Assembly (NCBI GenBank): GCA_016280855.1 | Contig: JAEEHP010000249.1 | Coordinates: forward strand, 1 to 57,743 | Origin: Bacteroidaceae bacterium | GTDB lineage: Bacteria > Bacteroidota > Bacteroidia > Bacteroidales > Bacteroidaceae | Length of the DNA stretch: 57,743 nt | Direction of reading: 5' to 3' | Part shown: in pieces, positions 1 to 8,800 of the stretch | How positions within the stretch are numbered: position 1 is the stretch's first letter | Layout of the letters: each line of letters starts with the position of its first letter | The notes under the pieces: model-generated | What the model saw: the letters and a program-made list of their open reading frames with translations, nothing else | The model's database searches: none | Told to the model about the DNA's origin: nothing | Position numbers and translations under genes: made by a program

Positions 1-426
1 GAAACCGCCGCTGTGGCCTTCGGTGAAGTTGTTCTCACTCTCGCCGCCAAACCCCGCTTCCTCGAATACCGTCAGGGGACGGAAGGCTGTGCCGCCGTAG
101 GGGAGGATGATGGCACCGCGATTGTAGAGCTTGAGCTGACAATTGCGATTGTCCACAGCTGCCTCGCCATTGATGGTGATATGACTGAGCAATGCCTTGG
201 CCTTGCTGGGACGGAGGGCGTCAAAGATGACGACGGCGTGGTCGGTGTTCACGATGTCGATGCTTCCCGACTCGCCGAAAGGCTCCGCTGAGGTGATGTG
301 CAGATCCACGTCGTCGGTGAGGCTCATGGCTTCCGTTACCTTTGCCACTTGTTGTGTTGTGTTCCTGGCCGAGATGGTTGCCGTTAGGGCGATGGCCAAC
401 AGGGAGAGGAGGAAAAGTCGTTTCAT
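1..426 (-). CDS. Secreted protein of unknown function, 3' end beyond the window
   Basis: The reading frame opens with ATG at 426 and stays open to base 1, so only the first 142 residues are seen. It begins MKRLFLLSLLAIALTATISA, a clear Sec signal peptide probably cut after SA. The rest is rich in beta-type sequence (for example HITINGEAAVDNRNCQLKLY and GAIILPYGG) with no catalytic motif I recognise. Late residues FEEAGFGGESENNFTEGHSG suggest a larger extracellular protein. The start lies 42 bases after the stop of the upstream lipoprotein gene and I see no promoter in that gap, so it is probably the last gene of the aspS operon. The role is unknown; a carbohydrate-active or surface protein is a guess from the family style only. 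Confidence 0.75.
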   Translation of the reverse strand, partial: MKRLFLLSLLAIALTATISARNTTQQVAKVTEAMSLTDDVDLHITSAEPFGESGSIDIVNTDHAVVIFDALRPSKAKALLSHITINGEAAVDNRNCQLKLYNRGAIILPYGGTAFRPLTVFEEAGFGGESENNFTEGHSGGF

Positions 427-468
427 AATTATTGGTGTATGATTTAGTTAGTATCTTTCGTTAATCGT

Positions 469-885
469 TTAGTTGTAGTCTTCCGGTCCCAACGTAGCTT
501 CTGCAAGGTGCTCTTGAGTGGTTGCTGAGACATAGATATAAGTGAACGTGAGTCCACGTTCCTTGTAGCGCTTGAGGTTGATGTCCTGTCTAAGGTTGCG
601 CAGCAGCTCGCTACGGAATTCTTCGATGACATCGTCCGTCATCAGCTCTGGATCGTCGAGCGGACCGCTGACATTATAATAATAGGTGAATCCTATGGGT
701 TCTTCGACAAAAACCATGCTGTCAATCATCGTGTATTCGGCGATGACCCGCGGACACATACGCTCGGTGTACTCCCGTGCCTCACGTCGGCATCGGTCCT
801 CAAAGCTTTCCGTGCAGGCTGCCAACATCAAGAGGCTGCCGAGGACCATCATTGGAAATAATAATGTTTTCTTCATCTTCGTCAT
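469..885 (-). CDS. Small lipoprotein, unknown function
   Basis: This 138-residue protein has a positively charged start, a hydrophobic stretch and the lipobox LLMLAAC, so it should be lipidated on the cysteine and anchored to a membrane. The mature part has YYYNVSGPLDDPELMTDD and a charged helix, and ends with FTYIYVSATTQEHLAEATLG; no catalytic motif is visible. The ATG at 885 overlaps the TGA of the upstream TSCPD gene (ATGA), which supports this start and suggests translational coupling. A second ATG three codons downstream (876) gives MKKTLLF and would also make a good signal peptide. It belongs to the aspS operon. I do not recognise the family. Confidence 0.8.
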   Translation of the reverse strand: MTKMKKTLLFPMMVLGSLLMLAACTESFEDRCRREAREYTERMCPRVIAEYTMIDSMVFVEEPIGFTYYYNVSGPLDDPELMTDDVIEEFRSELLRNLRQDINLKRYKERGLTFTYIYVSATTQEHLAEATLGPEDYN

Positions 886-1178
886 TTGGAGCTTGCCATT
901 TGTTCGAGAGCGTGAGCCAATTGGTCGGGGCAGGATGTGGGCTTATTGCCGCAAGTGGTGCCTTTGAGCCGTTGGATCACATCGTCAACCTTCATGCCTT
1001 GCACGAGTTTTGAGATGCCCTTGGTGTTGCCGTTGCATCCGCCGTAGAAGGTGACGTCCTTGATGACACCGTCCTCGGCCACGACTTCGATGGCCTTGGA
1101 ACAAGTGCCTTGACAGGTGTAGAGGGTGTGTTGAACGCCCTCTGCACGCTGTTCAGGATGATGTGTTGTTTCGATCAT
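882..1178 (-). CDS. TSCPD domain protein (TIGR03905 type)
   Basis: A 98-residue protein with four cysteines in the arrangement typical of the TSCPD family: CQGTCSK near residue 23, GGCNGN near 47, [12 protein letters not shown] near 75-86. The literal TSCPD signature is present. TSCPD domains also occur at the C terminus of some vitamin B12-dependent ribonucleotide reductases, and the cysteines probably bind metal; the stand-alone protein has no established function. The ATG at 1178 overlaps the stop of aspS and its own stop overlaps the lipoprotein start, so the three genes are read as a coupled unit. Family assignment is confident, function is not. Confidence 0.9.
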   Translation of the reverse strand: MIETTHHPEQRAEGVQHTLYTCQGTCSKAIEVVAEDGVIKDVTFYGGCNGNTKGISKLVQGMKVDDVIQRLKGTTCGNKPTSCPDQLAHALEQMASSK

Positions 1179-2938
1179 TCTTGTGGGATATTGATTTCGA
1201 GGTAAAGCTCATCCAACTGCTTTTGGTCGAGGCGGGCGGGCGCATCGAGCATGACGTCGCGGCCAGAATTGTTCTTCGGGAAAGCGATGCAGTCACGAAT
1301 GCTATCGAGACCGGCGAAGAGGCTCACCCAGCGGTCGAGACCGTAGGCCAGACCTCCGTGAGGAGGTGCACCATACTTGAAGGCGTTCATGAGGAAGCCG
1401 AACTGCTCCTGGGCACGTTCTTCGGTGAAGCCGAGGATGTGGAACATCTTGTCCTGCAACTCCGGGTCGTGGATACGGATCGAGCCGCCGCCCACTTCAA
1501 CGCCGTTGCAGACCATGTCGTAGGCATCGGCACGTACGGCAGCTGGGTCGGTGTCGAGCAAGGGGATATCCTCGTCCTTCGGATGGGTGAAGGGGTGGTG
1601 AGTAGCCATCAGACGGCCTTCTTCCTCACTCCACTCGAACATCGGGAAATCGATGACCCAAAGGAGTGAGAACTTGTTCTTGTCGCGCAATCCCATGCGG
1701 GCACCCATTTCCAGACGGAGCTCGCACAATTGCTTGCGCGTCTTCATGGCGTCGTCGCCGCTGAGGATGAGGATGAGGTCGCCGGGCTGAGCGTTCATCG
1801 CGGCTTTCAGCTCGTTGAGGATGTCTTCGCCATAGAATTTATCGACACTCGACTTCACGCTGCCGTCCTCGTTGACGCGGGCATAGACAAGACCCTTGGC
1901 GCCGATCTGCGGGCGCTTGACGAAGTCGGTGAGTTGGTCAATTTGTTTACGGGTATAGACGGCCTGACCTGTCGCGCAGATGCCGCCGATGTACTTGGCC
2001 TCGTCGAAGACCGAGAAGCCGGGAGCCTTAGCGAAGACGTCCTTCAGCTCCACGAACTTCATCTCGAAGCGCGTGTCGGGTTTGTCGGAGCCGTAGTACT
2101 TCATGGCGTCAGCCCATGTCATGCGGGGGAAAGCACCTTCAAGCACAATGCCGCGCAGTTCGCGGAACAGATGCTTGGCCATGCCTTCGAAGGTCTGCAG
2201 GATGTCTTCCTGTGTGACAAAGCTCATCTCGCAGTCGATCTGTGTGAACTCCGGCTGACGGTCGGCACGCAGATCTTCGTCGCGGAAGCATTTCACGATT
2301 TGGAAATAACGGTCCATGCCTGACACCATGAGCAGCTGCTTCAGCGTCTGCGGACTCTGGGGCAGGGCGTAGAACTGACCGGGATTCATGCGTGACGGCA
2401 CCACGAAGTCGCGAGCTCCTTCGGGGGTCGAACCGATGAGCATAGGAGTCTCAATCTCTAAGAAGCCGAGGCTGTCGAGGTAACGGCGTACTTCCATTGT
2501 CATCTTGTGGCGCAATTCGAGGTTGCGGCGAACAGGTGTGCGGCGCAGGTCCAGGTAGCGGTATTTCATGCGCAGGTCGTCGCCGCCGTCGCTCTGATCC
2601 TCGATGGTGAAGGGAGGCGTGACGCTGGCATTCAGCACGCGCAGCTCCGAAGCGATAATCTCGATGTCGCCAGTCGGCAGGTTCTTGTTCTTGTTCGAAC
2701 GTTCGTTGACGCAGCCCGTCACCTGAATGACATATTCGCGTCCGAGCTTGTTGGCTTGCTCGCAAAGCGCTTCATTGGCTGCTTCCTCAAAAACGATCTG
2801 GGTGATGCCATAGCGGTCGCGAACGTCCACAAAAGTCATTCCACCCATCTTACGGGTGCGCTGCACCCAACCGGCGAGAGTCACGGTCTCGCCCACATTG
2901 GCGAGGCGTAGCTCGCCGCAGGTATGTGTTCTGTACAT
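1175..2938 (-). CDS. aspS: Aspartyl-tRNA synthetase
   Basis: The 587-residue class II synthetase charges tRNA-Asp with aspartate in the cytoplasm. The N-terminal OB-fold anticodon-binding domain is followed by the flipping loop ([15 protein letters not shown], about residue 170), motif 2 ([18 protein letters not shown]), the bacterial insertion domain, and motif 3 ([15 protein letters not shown], from about 529). Length is usual for the bacterial type. The ATG at 2938 follows a TAnnTTTG promoter element at 2974-2981. It is the first gene of an operon with the TSCPD protein and a lipoprotein, each start overlapping the preceding stop. Nothing is missing or truncated. Confidence 0.98.
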   Translation of the reverse strand: MYRTHTCGELRLANVGETVTLAGWVQRTRKMGGMTFVDVRDRYGITQIVFEEAANEALCEQANKLGREYVIQVTGCVNERSNKNKNLPTGDIEIIASELRVLNASVTPPFTIEDQSDGGDDLRMKYRYLDLRRTPVRRNLELRHKMTMEVRRYLDSLGFLEIETPMLIGSTPEGARDFVVPSRMNPGQFYALPQSPQTLKQLLMVSGMDRYFQIVKCFRDEDLRADRQPEFTQIDCEMSFVTQEDILQTFEGMAKHLFRELRGIVLEGAFPRMTWADAMKYYGSDKPDTRFEMKFVELKDVFAKAPGFSVFDEAKYIGGICATGQAVYTRKQIDQLTDFVKRPQIGAKGLVYARVNEDGSVKSSVDKFYGEDILNELKAAMNAQPGDLILILSGDDAMKTRKQLCELRLEMGARMGLRDKNKFSLLWVIDFPMFEWSEEEGRLMATHHPFTHPKDEDIPLLDTDPAAVRADAYDMVCNGVEVGGGSIRIHDPELQDKMFHILGFTEERAQEQFGFLMNAFKYGAPPHGGLAYGLDRWVSLFAGLDSIRDCIAFPKNNSGRDVMLDAPARLDQKQLDELYLEINIPQE

Positions 2939-2973
2939 AGTTTAAAGTGTGTTTAATGATGTCTATTTGGGTG

Positions 2974-2981
2974 CAAAGATA
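2974..2981 (-). promoter_or_regulatory. Promoter -7 element of the aspS operon
   Basis: Read on the minus strand the bases are TATCTTTG, matching the Bacteroidetes TAnnTTTG element, 36 bases before the aspS ATG. No clear -33 TTG is seen at the expected distance. It lies directly after the terminator hairpin of the upstream operon. Confidence 0.65.
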
Positions 2982-2985
2982 GCAT

Positions 2986-3020
2986 AAAAAATCGACTTCA
3001 CGCGCGTTGAAGCCGATTTT
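2986..3020 (-). terminator. Rho-independent terminator of the nucleotidylyltransferase operon
   Basis: Arms 2988-3000 and 3008-3020 pair over 13 positions with one mismatch around a 7-base loop. On the minus strand the hairpin runs into a run of T (complement of 2986-2991). It ends transcription coming from 3075 just before the aspS promoter. Confidence 0.75.
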
Positions 3021-3074
3021 ATTAAAAATAAATACCAGAAAAGGTGTTTTTAACGCTAAAAGTTGTTGTTTTTG

Positions 3075-4259
3075 TCAGAATCCGGGCCTGCGAATGGTCA
3101 GCATGATTGCTTCTGGATGCTTGTTAAGGAATTCTGAAGCGTCATCGACGACTAATGCCAGGTATCCGCCACCGCCCGCACCTGGCATTTTCCAGGCAAG
3201 TACATGGGGCTGGGCTGCGTAGCGGTCGATGTAAGCTTGCACCTCACCTTGAATCATGGCTGGAAACATTGCTGTCTGAGCTTCGAACGAGTTGCGGTAA
3301 GCCGTAGCAAAGGCCGTAAGGTCCATGTTCATGATTGCTATCCAGCAACTGTCGGCGGCATTAGCCAGCGCCTTCACCTTGGCCACCGTGATGTCCTGTC
3401 CATCGATGACCGAACAGCCAGGGCGACGCGGAGCCATAGGTATCATGACAAGATGGGATTCCAGCCAATGCAGGATATGTTCGTCGGTGCACATCTCGAT
3501 GCGTTCTGGCCAGTAGTGTCCGGCATAGTAATGGCGGCAGAGTCCAGGCACACAGATGCCAATAGCATCTTGAGCGCCGCTGATGATGCCGTCGTCGCGC
3601 TCGGGGTTATTCTCGAAGCAGAACACGAGGCGGGCAAGCGTCTCGGGATCCATCATCGGCAACTGATAGGGCCAGATCCGACGTATGATGTTGCGTGTTG
3701 AGGTTGCCAGTCCGCAACGCTCGCGGATGTCGAAGGTGGGTTCCAACGAAATCGTCAGCGCCCACCCGGGAGCGTGCTGGCTGACGTAGGGCTGGTCTAT
3801 CCATGTCCCTGCGATGTCCAGACGTGTAGGCAGCAGGCAGCTGTTCTTCTTCAGGTCGGTGGAGCTGCGGGCTGTAAGGCCCTCGTGCGGTGTGCGTGGC
3901 AGCACCACATATTCGATGCCCCGCGATTCGCAAAGACGACGCTTCTCGATGTTGTCGCCATCGCTGTTCACCACCAGGATGTCCGGTTTCACAATGTCCA
4001 GCGTGGGCACAAAATCCATGATGCCGTCGCCCGCATTAATATAGGCATCCTTCACGTAGCGGATGCTTTTGACCATGAACAGGCGCTCCTGCTCGGGGTA
4101 AACCGTCTTGTGATTCTTGTAGTGGAGGATGGTCCTGTCGGATCCGATGCCCACATACAGCTCGCCATACTGAGCGGCCTGACGGAAGAATTCGACATGA
4201 CCGCTGTGCAAGAGATCGTAGCACCCCGACACGAATACCTTTTTCGTTTGTCCTGCCAT
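3075..4259 (-). CDS. Fused nucleotidylyltransferase and GHMP-type sugar kinase
   Basis: The 394-residue protein has two modules. Residues 5-137 are a HIGH-type nucleotidylyltransferase: the HSGH motif is at 18-21 and RSSTDLK, the ISSTxxK-like motif, at 131-137. Residues 140-394 resemble GHMP kinases of the HddA (heptose-phosphate kinase) kind: PTRLDIAGTWID near 144-155, GLATST at 183-188 in place of GLGSSS, SGAQDA at 227-232, and PGAGGGGY at 359-366. Such a protein would phosphorylate a sugar or polyol and activate it to an NDP form, as HldE does with a different kinase fold. The substrate is unknown. The ATG at 4259 is chosen because it lies four bases after the upstream stop; a longer frame to 4313 would overlap that gene. 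It ends a three-gene operon with a terminator at 2986-3020. Domains are clear, function is inferred. Confidence 0.85.
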   Translation of the reverse strand: MAGQTKKVFVSGCYDLLHSGHVEFFRQAAQYGELYVGIGSDRTILHYKNHKTVYPEQERLFMVKSIRYVKDAYINAGDGIMDFVPTLDIVKPDILVVNSDGDNIEKRRLCESRGIEYVVLPRTPHEGLTARSSTDLKKNSCLLPTRLDIAGTWIDQPYVSQHAPGWALTISLEPTFDIRERCGLATSTRNIIRRIWPYQLPMMDPETLARLVFCFENNPERDDGIISGAQDAIGICVPGLCRHYYAGHYWPERIEMCTDEHILHWLESHLVMIPMAPRRPGCSVIDGQDITVAKVKALANAADSCWIAIMNMDLTAFATAYRNSFEAQTAMFPAMIQGEVQAYIDRYAAQPHVLAWKMPGAGGGGYLALVVDDASEFLNKHPEAIMLTIRRPGF

Positions 4260-4263
4260 AGGG

Positions 4264-4419
4264 CTACAGTTCTTCGGGATAAAGTTCAACGACCTGTCCT
4301 TTACGGAAGACAACGAGTGTCGAGTGGAACAGGCGCGAGCGTTCTACGAGACGCTCCTGGGCTAACACGATACCTTTATCTATGCGCCCTTGCATTTCTT
4401 TGATTTCTCTGTCACTCAT
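4264..4419 (-). CDS. 51-residue protein paired with zeta-like kinase
   Basis: A small hydrophilic protein with a charged helical first half (MSDREIKEMQGRIDKG) and a strand-like end (STLVVFRKGQVVELYPEEL). The ATG at 4419 has AAGGAGA six bases upstream, one of few clear ribosome sites in the window, and the frame overlaps the stop of the zeta-like gene by eight bases. The next gene starts four bases after its stop. Its size and position suggest a partner or antitoxin for the P-loop kinase, but no antitoxin signature is visible, and the order (kinase first) is not that of classic epsilon-zeta pairs. The upstream extension to 4494 was rejected because it lies entirely inside the kinase gene. Confidence 0.7.
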   Translation of the reverse strand: MSDREIKEMQGRIDKGIVLAQERLVERSRLFHSTLVVFRKGQVVELYPEEL

Positions 4420-5020
4420 GGTTGTCTCCTTTATTAGCGTAAAGTGCGTGGAAGCGTTTGTACTTTTCTTCGTCCACGATGCCGATGCGCGCATCTTTCC
4501 ATCCGTAAGCTATCTTCTCGCCGGGGATATTGGAGTTGTCGTACAACGTCCAGTAGTCCACGATAGGGATATACAGCTGGAACAGATTCTGCAAGCCGGC
4601 ATCGTAGCGGCGCCTGACGACATCCGTCGGGATATTATGACCGCCGAGGCTCACGCGTTTGGCGACGCGGGCGACGGCTTGTTCAGGCGTGGACAGCGAG
4701 AAGAACAGGAGCGTGACAAAATAGCCGCGTTTCTGGGCGCGTTGAATCAGGTTGACATACGAACGTGTAGCCAACGTGGTCTCGAAGGCAAAGGTCTGGC
4801 CTTCTTTCAGCAGGTGGAGGATGCGGTCGATCATCAGGCGACCGGCCTGAATGGCAACGCCCTCGGGATTGAAGGGTGAGAGACCCTTGGCTATCTCGTC
4901 GGCGTTGACGAACTCGCGGCAGTTGAGCATTTCGGGCAAGACCGTGAACGATGCCGTTGTCTTGCCCGCTCCGTTGCAGCCGGCGATGATGTATAAATGA
5001 AGTCTGTCTTTTTCGGCCAT
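4412..5020 (-). CDS. Zeta toxin family P-loop kinase
   Basis: The 202-residue protein carries a Walker A motif GCNGAGKT at 14-21, then VNADEIAKGLSPFNPE (about 38-53), FAFETTLATRSYV (about 78-90) and KRVSLGGHNIPTDVVRRRY, the layout of the short zeta-toxin-like ATPases common in Bacteroidetes. Characterised zeta toxins phosphorylate UDP-N-acetylglucosamine; whether chromosomal members of this short type do so is not established. There is no upstream antitoxin gene; a 51-residue gene overlaps its 3' end instead. A TAnnTTTG element at 5073-5080 lies 53 bases upstream, so it is first in an operon with the 51-residue protein and the nucleotidylyltransferase-kinase. Family is confident, toxin activity is not. 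Confidence 0.88.
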   Translation of the reverse strand: MAEKDRLHLYIIAGCNGAGKTTASFTVLPEMLNCREFVNADEIAKGLSPFNPEGVAIQAGRLMIDRILHLLKEGQTFAFETTLATRSYVNLIQRAQKRGYFVTLLFFSLSTPEQAVARVAKRVSLGGHNIPTDVVRRRYDAGLQNLFQLYIPIVDYWTLYDNSNIPGEKIAYGWKDARIGIVDEEKYKRFHALYANKGDNHE

Positions 5021-5072
5021 GAATCTTAGATGAAGTAGTCTTTTAAACGTAGGTTAAGCCTCATTGGCGCTA

Positions 5073-5080
5073 CAAAGATA
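5073..5080 (-). promoter_or_regulatory. Promoter -7 element of the zeta-like kinase operon
   Basis: The minus strand reads TATCTTTG, 53 bases before the ATG at 5020. No clear -33 element is seen. Confidence 0.6.
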
Positions 5081-5151
5081 GCAAATCCATTTTATTCGCC
5101 ATCCTATTTTGCATATATTAACGTTCGTGCGCGTGAAGATTCTTATTTTAG

Positions 5152-5844
5152 TCACTTGTCTGAGGCACCTTTTTTCAATAGATCCGGCCGCAGACGGGTT
5201 GTCCGTTCGAGGCTCTGCTGCAGCTCCCATTCCTTGATTTTGGCCTCGTGACCTGAGAGCAGGATGTCAGGCACCTTCCATCCGCGATAGTCTGCAGGAC
5301 GGGTATAGACCGGTGCGGCGAGGAGATTATCCTGGAACGAGTCGGAGAGGGCGCTCTGCTCGTCGCCGATGACGCCGGGGATGATGCGCACGATGGCGTC
5401 GGCCATGACGGCAGCTGCCAGCTCGCCGCCTGTAAGTACATAGTCGCCGATGGAGACTTCCTTGGTAATCAGATGGTCGCGAATGCGATAGTCGATGCCT
5501 TTGTAGTGGCCGCAAAGTATGATGATGTTCTCGCAGAGCGACAATTCGTTGGCCATCGGTTGCGAGAACTGTTCGCCGTCGGGCGTCGTGAAGATGATTT
5601 CGTCGTAGTGGCGCTCGGCAGTCAGGGCGCTGATGCAGCGGTCGATGGGCTCACATTGCATGACCATGCCCGCAAAACCGCCGAAGGGGTAGTCGTCGAT
5701 GCGGCGGTCCTTACGTACGGCGTAATCACGGAGGTTGTGGAGATGAATCTCACATAAACCTTTCTTTTGAGCCCGACCGAGGATACTTTCCCCGAGAAAG
5801 CCCTCGATGAGTTGGGGTATGACGGTGATGATGTCGATGCGCAT
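5152..5844 (-). CDS. trmD: tRNA (guanine-37-N1) methyltransferase
   Basis: TrmD uses S-adenosylmethionine to methylate G37 next to the anticodon of several tRNAs, preventing frameshifts. The 230-residue protein has the SPOUT fold: [10 protein letters not shown] near 110-119 and the knot segment [20 protein letters not shown] near 129-148 followed by IIPGVIG. It lacks nothing expected. Its ATG lies three bases after the stop of the SNF2 helicase gene, so the two are co-transcribed from the promoter at 9929-9959. In many bacteria trmD sits with rpsP, rimM and rplS; here it does not. Confidence 0.97.
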   Translation of the reverse strand: MRIDIITVIPQLIEGFLGESILGRAQKKGLCEIHLHNLRDYAVRKDRRIDDYPFGGFAGMVMQCEPIDRCISALTAERHYDEIIFTTPDGEQFSQPMANELSLCENIIILCGHYKGIDYRIRDHLITKEVSIGDYVLTGGELAAAVMADAIVRIIPGVIGDEQSALSDSFQDNLLAAPVYTRPADYRGWKVPDILLSGHEAKIKEWELQQSLERTTRLRPDLLKKGASDK

Positions 5845-5847
5845 AGT

Positions 5848-8800
5848 TTACCAGTTGTTGGACAGCATTTCGAGCATGTCTTTTGCTGTGAGTTTGAAGT
5901 TTTGGTCTGCACCTTCGAGGATGCCGTCGGAGAGGGCACGCTTGGATTCGTGCAACCGTAGGATTTTTTCCTCAATCGTATGATGGCTGATGAGGTGATA
6001 GACGGTGACGGCCTGTGTCTGTCCGATACGGTAGGCGCGGTCGGTGGCCTGCTGCTCGATGGCGGGGTTCCACCACGGGTCGAGGTGGATGACGTAGTTG
6101 GCCGCCGTGAGGTTGAGTCCTACGCCGCCGGCTTTGAGGCTGATCAGGAAGATGGGGCTCTTGCCCTTCTGGAAATCATTGACCAGCTGTTCGCGTTGTT
6201 TGATCGTTATACTGCCGTCGAGATAGAGATGGGGCAGGTGGGCTTCCTTTAGCGCTCGAGAAACGATTGAAAGGAACGATGTGAATTGGCTGAACACGAG
6301 AACACTATGACCGCCTTCGACGATGTTTTGTACAAGCTCGAGGAAGGTGTTGACTTTGCTCGATCCTTCGAACCACGAGGGATTGGTGAGTTCTGCCGAG
6401 CAGGCCGTGCGACGCAGTTTCGTCAGCTCGGCCAGGGCGTTGACCGTGAGCTGATCGCCCTCCTCGCGCACCTTCTCTTCGGCCTCACGACGGATGACCT
6501 CGTAGAAGGCCATTTCGTCGTCGGTGAGTTCAACGCTGATGTTGATTTCCGTCTTGTCGGGCAGCTCCTTGGCTACGGCTTGCTTAGTGCGTCGAAGCAT
6601 GAACGGGCTGACCAGCGTCTGTAGTTGCTGCTGACGTTCGCTGTCCTGCAAATTCTCGATGGGTAGGATGTACTTCTGATGGAATTGTTCGTACGAACCG
6701 AGCAGGCCGGGGTTGATGAACTGGAAGAGGTTCCAAAGCTCGCCGAGGTGGTTCTGGACAGGCGTACCGGTGAGGATGAGGCGATAGCGGGCATTCAGCA
6801 TCATGCAGACGGCGCTTGTCTTCGTACCGCGATTCTTAATATTGTGGGCTTCGTCCAGGCACACTGTTGTCCATTCGCGGGAAGTGATGATGTCCTGAGC
6901 CGGAACCATCAGGCCGTAGGTCGTGATGATGACGTCGCTGGCTTTGGCTTGTTTGACCAGCGCCTGACGCTCGAAATATTCGTTGAGGTTATACACGTTG
7001 AGCGATGGTGCGAACCGTTCGATTTCGCTTCTCCAGTTGGGGGCGACGCTGGCCGGTGCCACGACGAGTGCGGGTCCTTCCTTAGCGTGAGCAAGTAGGA
7101 AGGCAATGGTCTGCACCGTCTTTCCGAGGCCCATATCGTCGGCCAGGCAAGCTCCGGCTTCCCAGGTGGAGAGACGCATGAGCCATTCGAAACCATCGAC
7201 TTGGTACGGACGCAGGGTAGCCTGCAGGGTATCGGGAATCTCGGGCTTGAGCTTCTCGGCTTTGTCGATGCGTTGCTTTAGGGCTTCGAAGTCCTCGTCG
7301 TGGTGGATGTCGATTTCGCCGTTGACGATCTCGCCGAGCAGTCCCGTTTGCAGCATCGAGATGGCAGGATGGTTGTTCTGCATCGTTGCCAGGCTTTCCA
7401 ATCCGTCGAGCTGACGGCGAAGGCGTTCGCTGAGCCACAGGTAGTCGCCGTTCTTGAGTTGTACGTATCCGCCGTGGCTGTTCCCGAGGGCTTCCAACAG
7501 CTGTTGTGCGGTCAGCAGCGAGGCGTCGTCGAGCTTCACGTCGCCTTCGATCTCGAACCATCGTCCGTGAGGTGTCAGGCTGATGTTCCAATCGCCCTGT
7601 CGAGCTGTTCGCATCTTCAACCGTTCACCCTCGGGCCATTCGACGCTGCAGAACTCTTGGTGGCTGCTTGCAAAGCCCAGCAGGTCGAGCGCTTGTGCTG
7701 TGGAAAGATGTGCGTTCAGGGCTGGCGAAATGTCGATGGCTTTCTCTTGACAGTATTGCAGCAGGCAGTCGAGATAACGCGCTTCGGTGGCGATGTCACG
7801 TTCGATGCGTACGCGGCCTGTTTTCTCGCTGTAGTCGATGATGACCTGGTCGCCCTGAGCCGGAGGAAGCACCATTTTACCGCCTATCAAGGGTCGTACG
7901 AGCAGGTAGGCATCGTACATCGTCTGTGTCGTTGGGTCTGGGGTGAGGCGTATGATGATGTTCGACTGCGATTCGCTGCTTTCATATTCCTCTTCTTGAG
8001 GCAGCAGGCTGCTGTGGATGTCCGTCGTGCCGGCGATCAGAGGCAGCAGCTTGCGCAGCTTTTCCTCTGCCGTCTTGGGGAAGTCGGTCACGGATAGCAA
8101 CTGCTGCAGCACGACACGCTCGTGGTCGCTCATCGGGAAATAGGTGTAGTGCATGGCATCATCGCGACGATAGACGTTGCTTTGCGACAACAGGTCCTTG
8201 AACGTCACGTTGGACTGCAGATGGAAGCCGTCGTCGGTGGGCTCGAGGATGATGTAGGGCTTCTGCTCCTCGATGGTCACTCTGCGATATGGCATTTTCT
8301 CTCCTGTGAACACGCGGTCCGAACCGGCCATGTGAGGGAGGATGATGCCGATGGTCAGACGCGAAGCGCCCAGGAAGCGGACATCGGCCACGACGGCTTG
8401 GTCCGCACGATCCATGAAAGGCTCCGAGCCGCTGATGAAGCGGTTCCAAGGCAACTGTTTGCCGCTGCCCCAACGACCGTCCTTCAGGCGGTTCTGTTCG
8501 CGCAGTTCTACGCTTTCGCCGTCGTTCATGATGACGTACATCACTCGGTGTTCGCCTTCGTCAACACCTTCTTTATATTGTGCCTCGCTGGCGATGAGGC
8601 GGTCGAGCATCAACTCCCACGGGTCGGCGGTCTTCGTCACGCCCGAGATGGGTTTGCTGCCGAATGCGTTGGACAAACGTTTCTTCTCAAACTTGTTGAG
8701 CGTAATATAGCGCTCTGCCTCGTGACGGAGGAAGGACGACTGGGGGTGGAACACCTCTGGCGTCAGTTCGTAGCCGGTCAGGTTGGCTGCAAGCAGCAGG

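Noticed and set aside
2507..2911. Long antisense frames over aspS, ligA, rny, the SNF2 gene and the large secreted protein gene
   Set aside because: They mirror the codon pattern of the real gene on the other strand, as is common in G+C-biased codons, and have no domain.
4419..4494. Longer version of the 51-residue protein
   Set aside because: The extension lies wholly within the zeta-like gene and there is a strong ribosome site before 4419.
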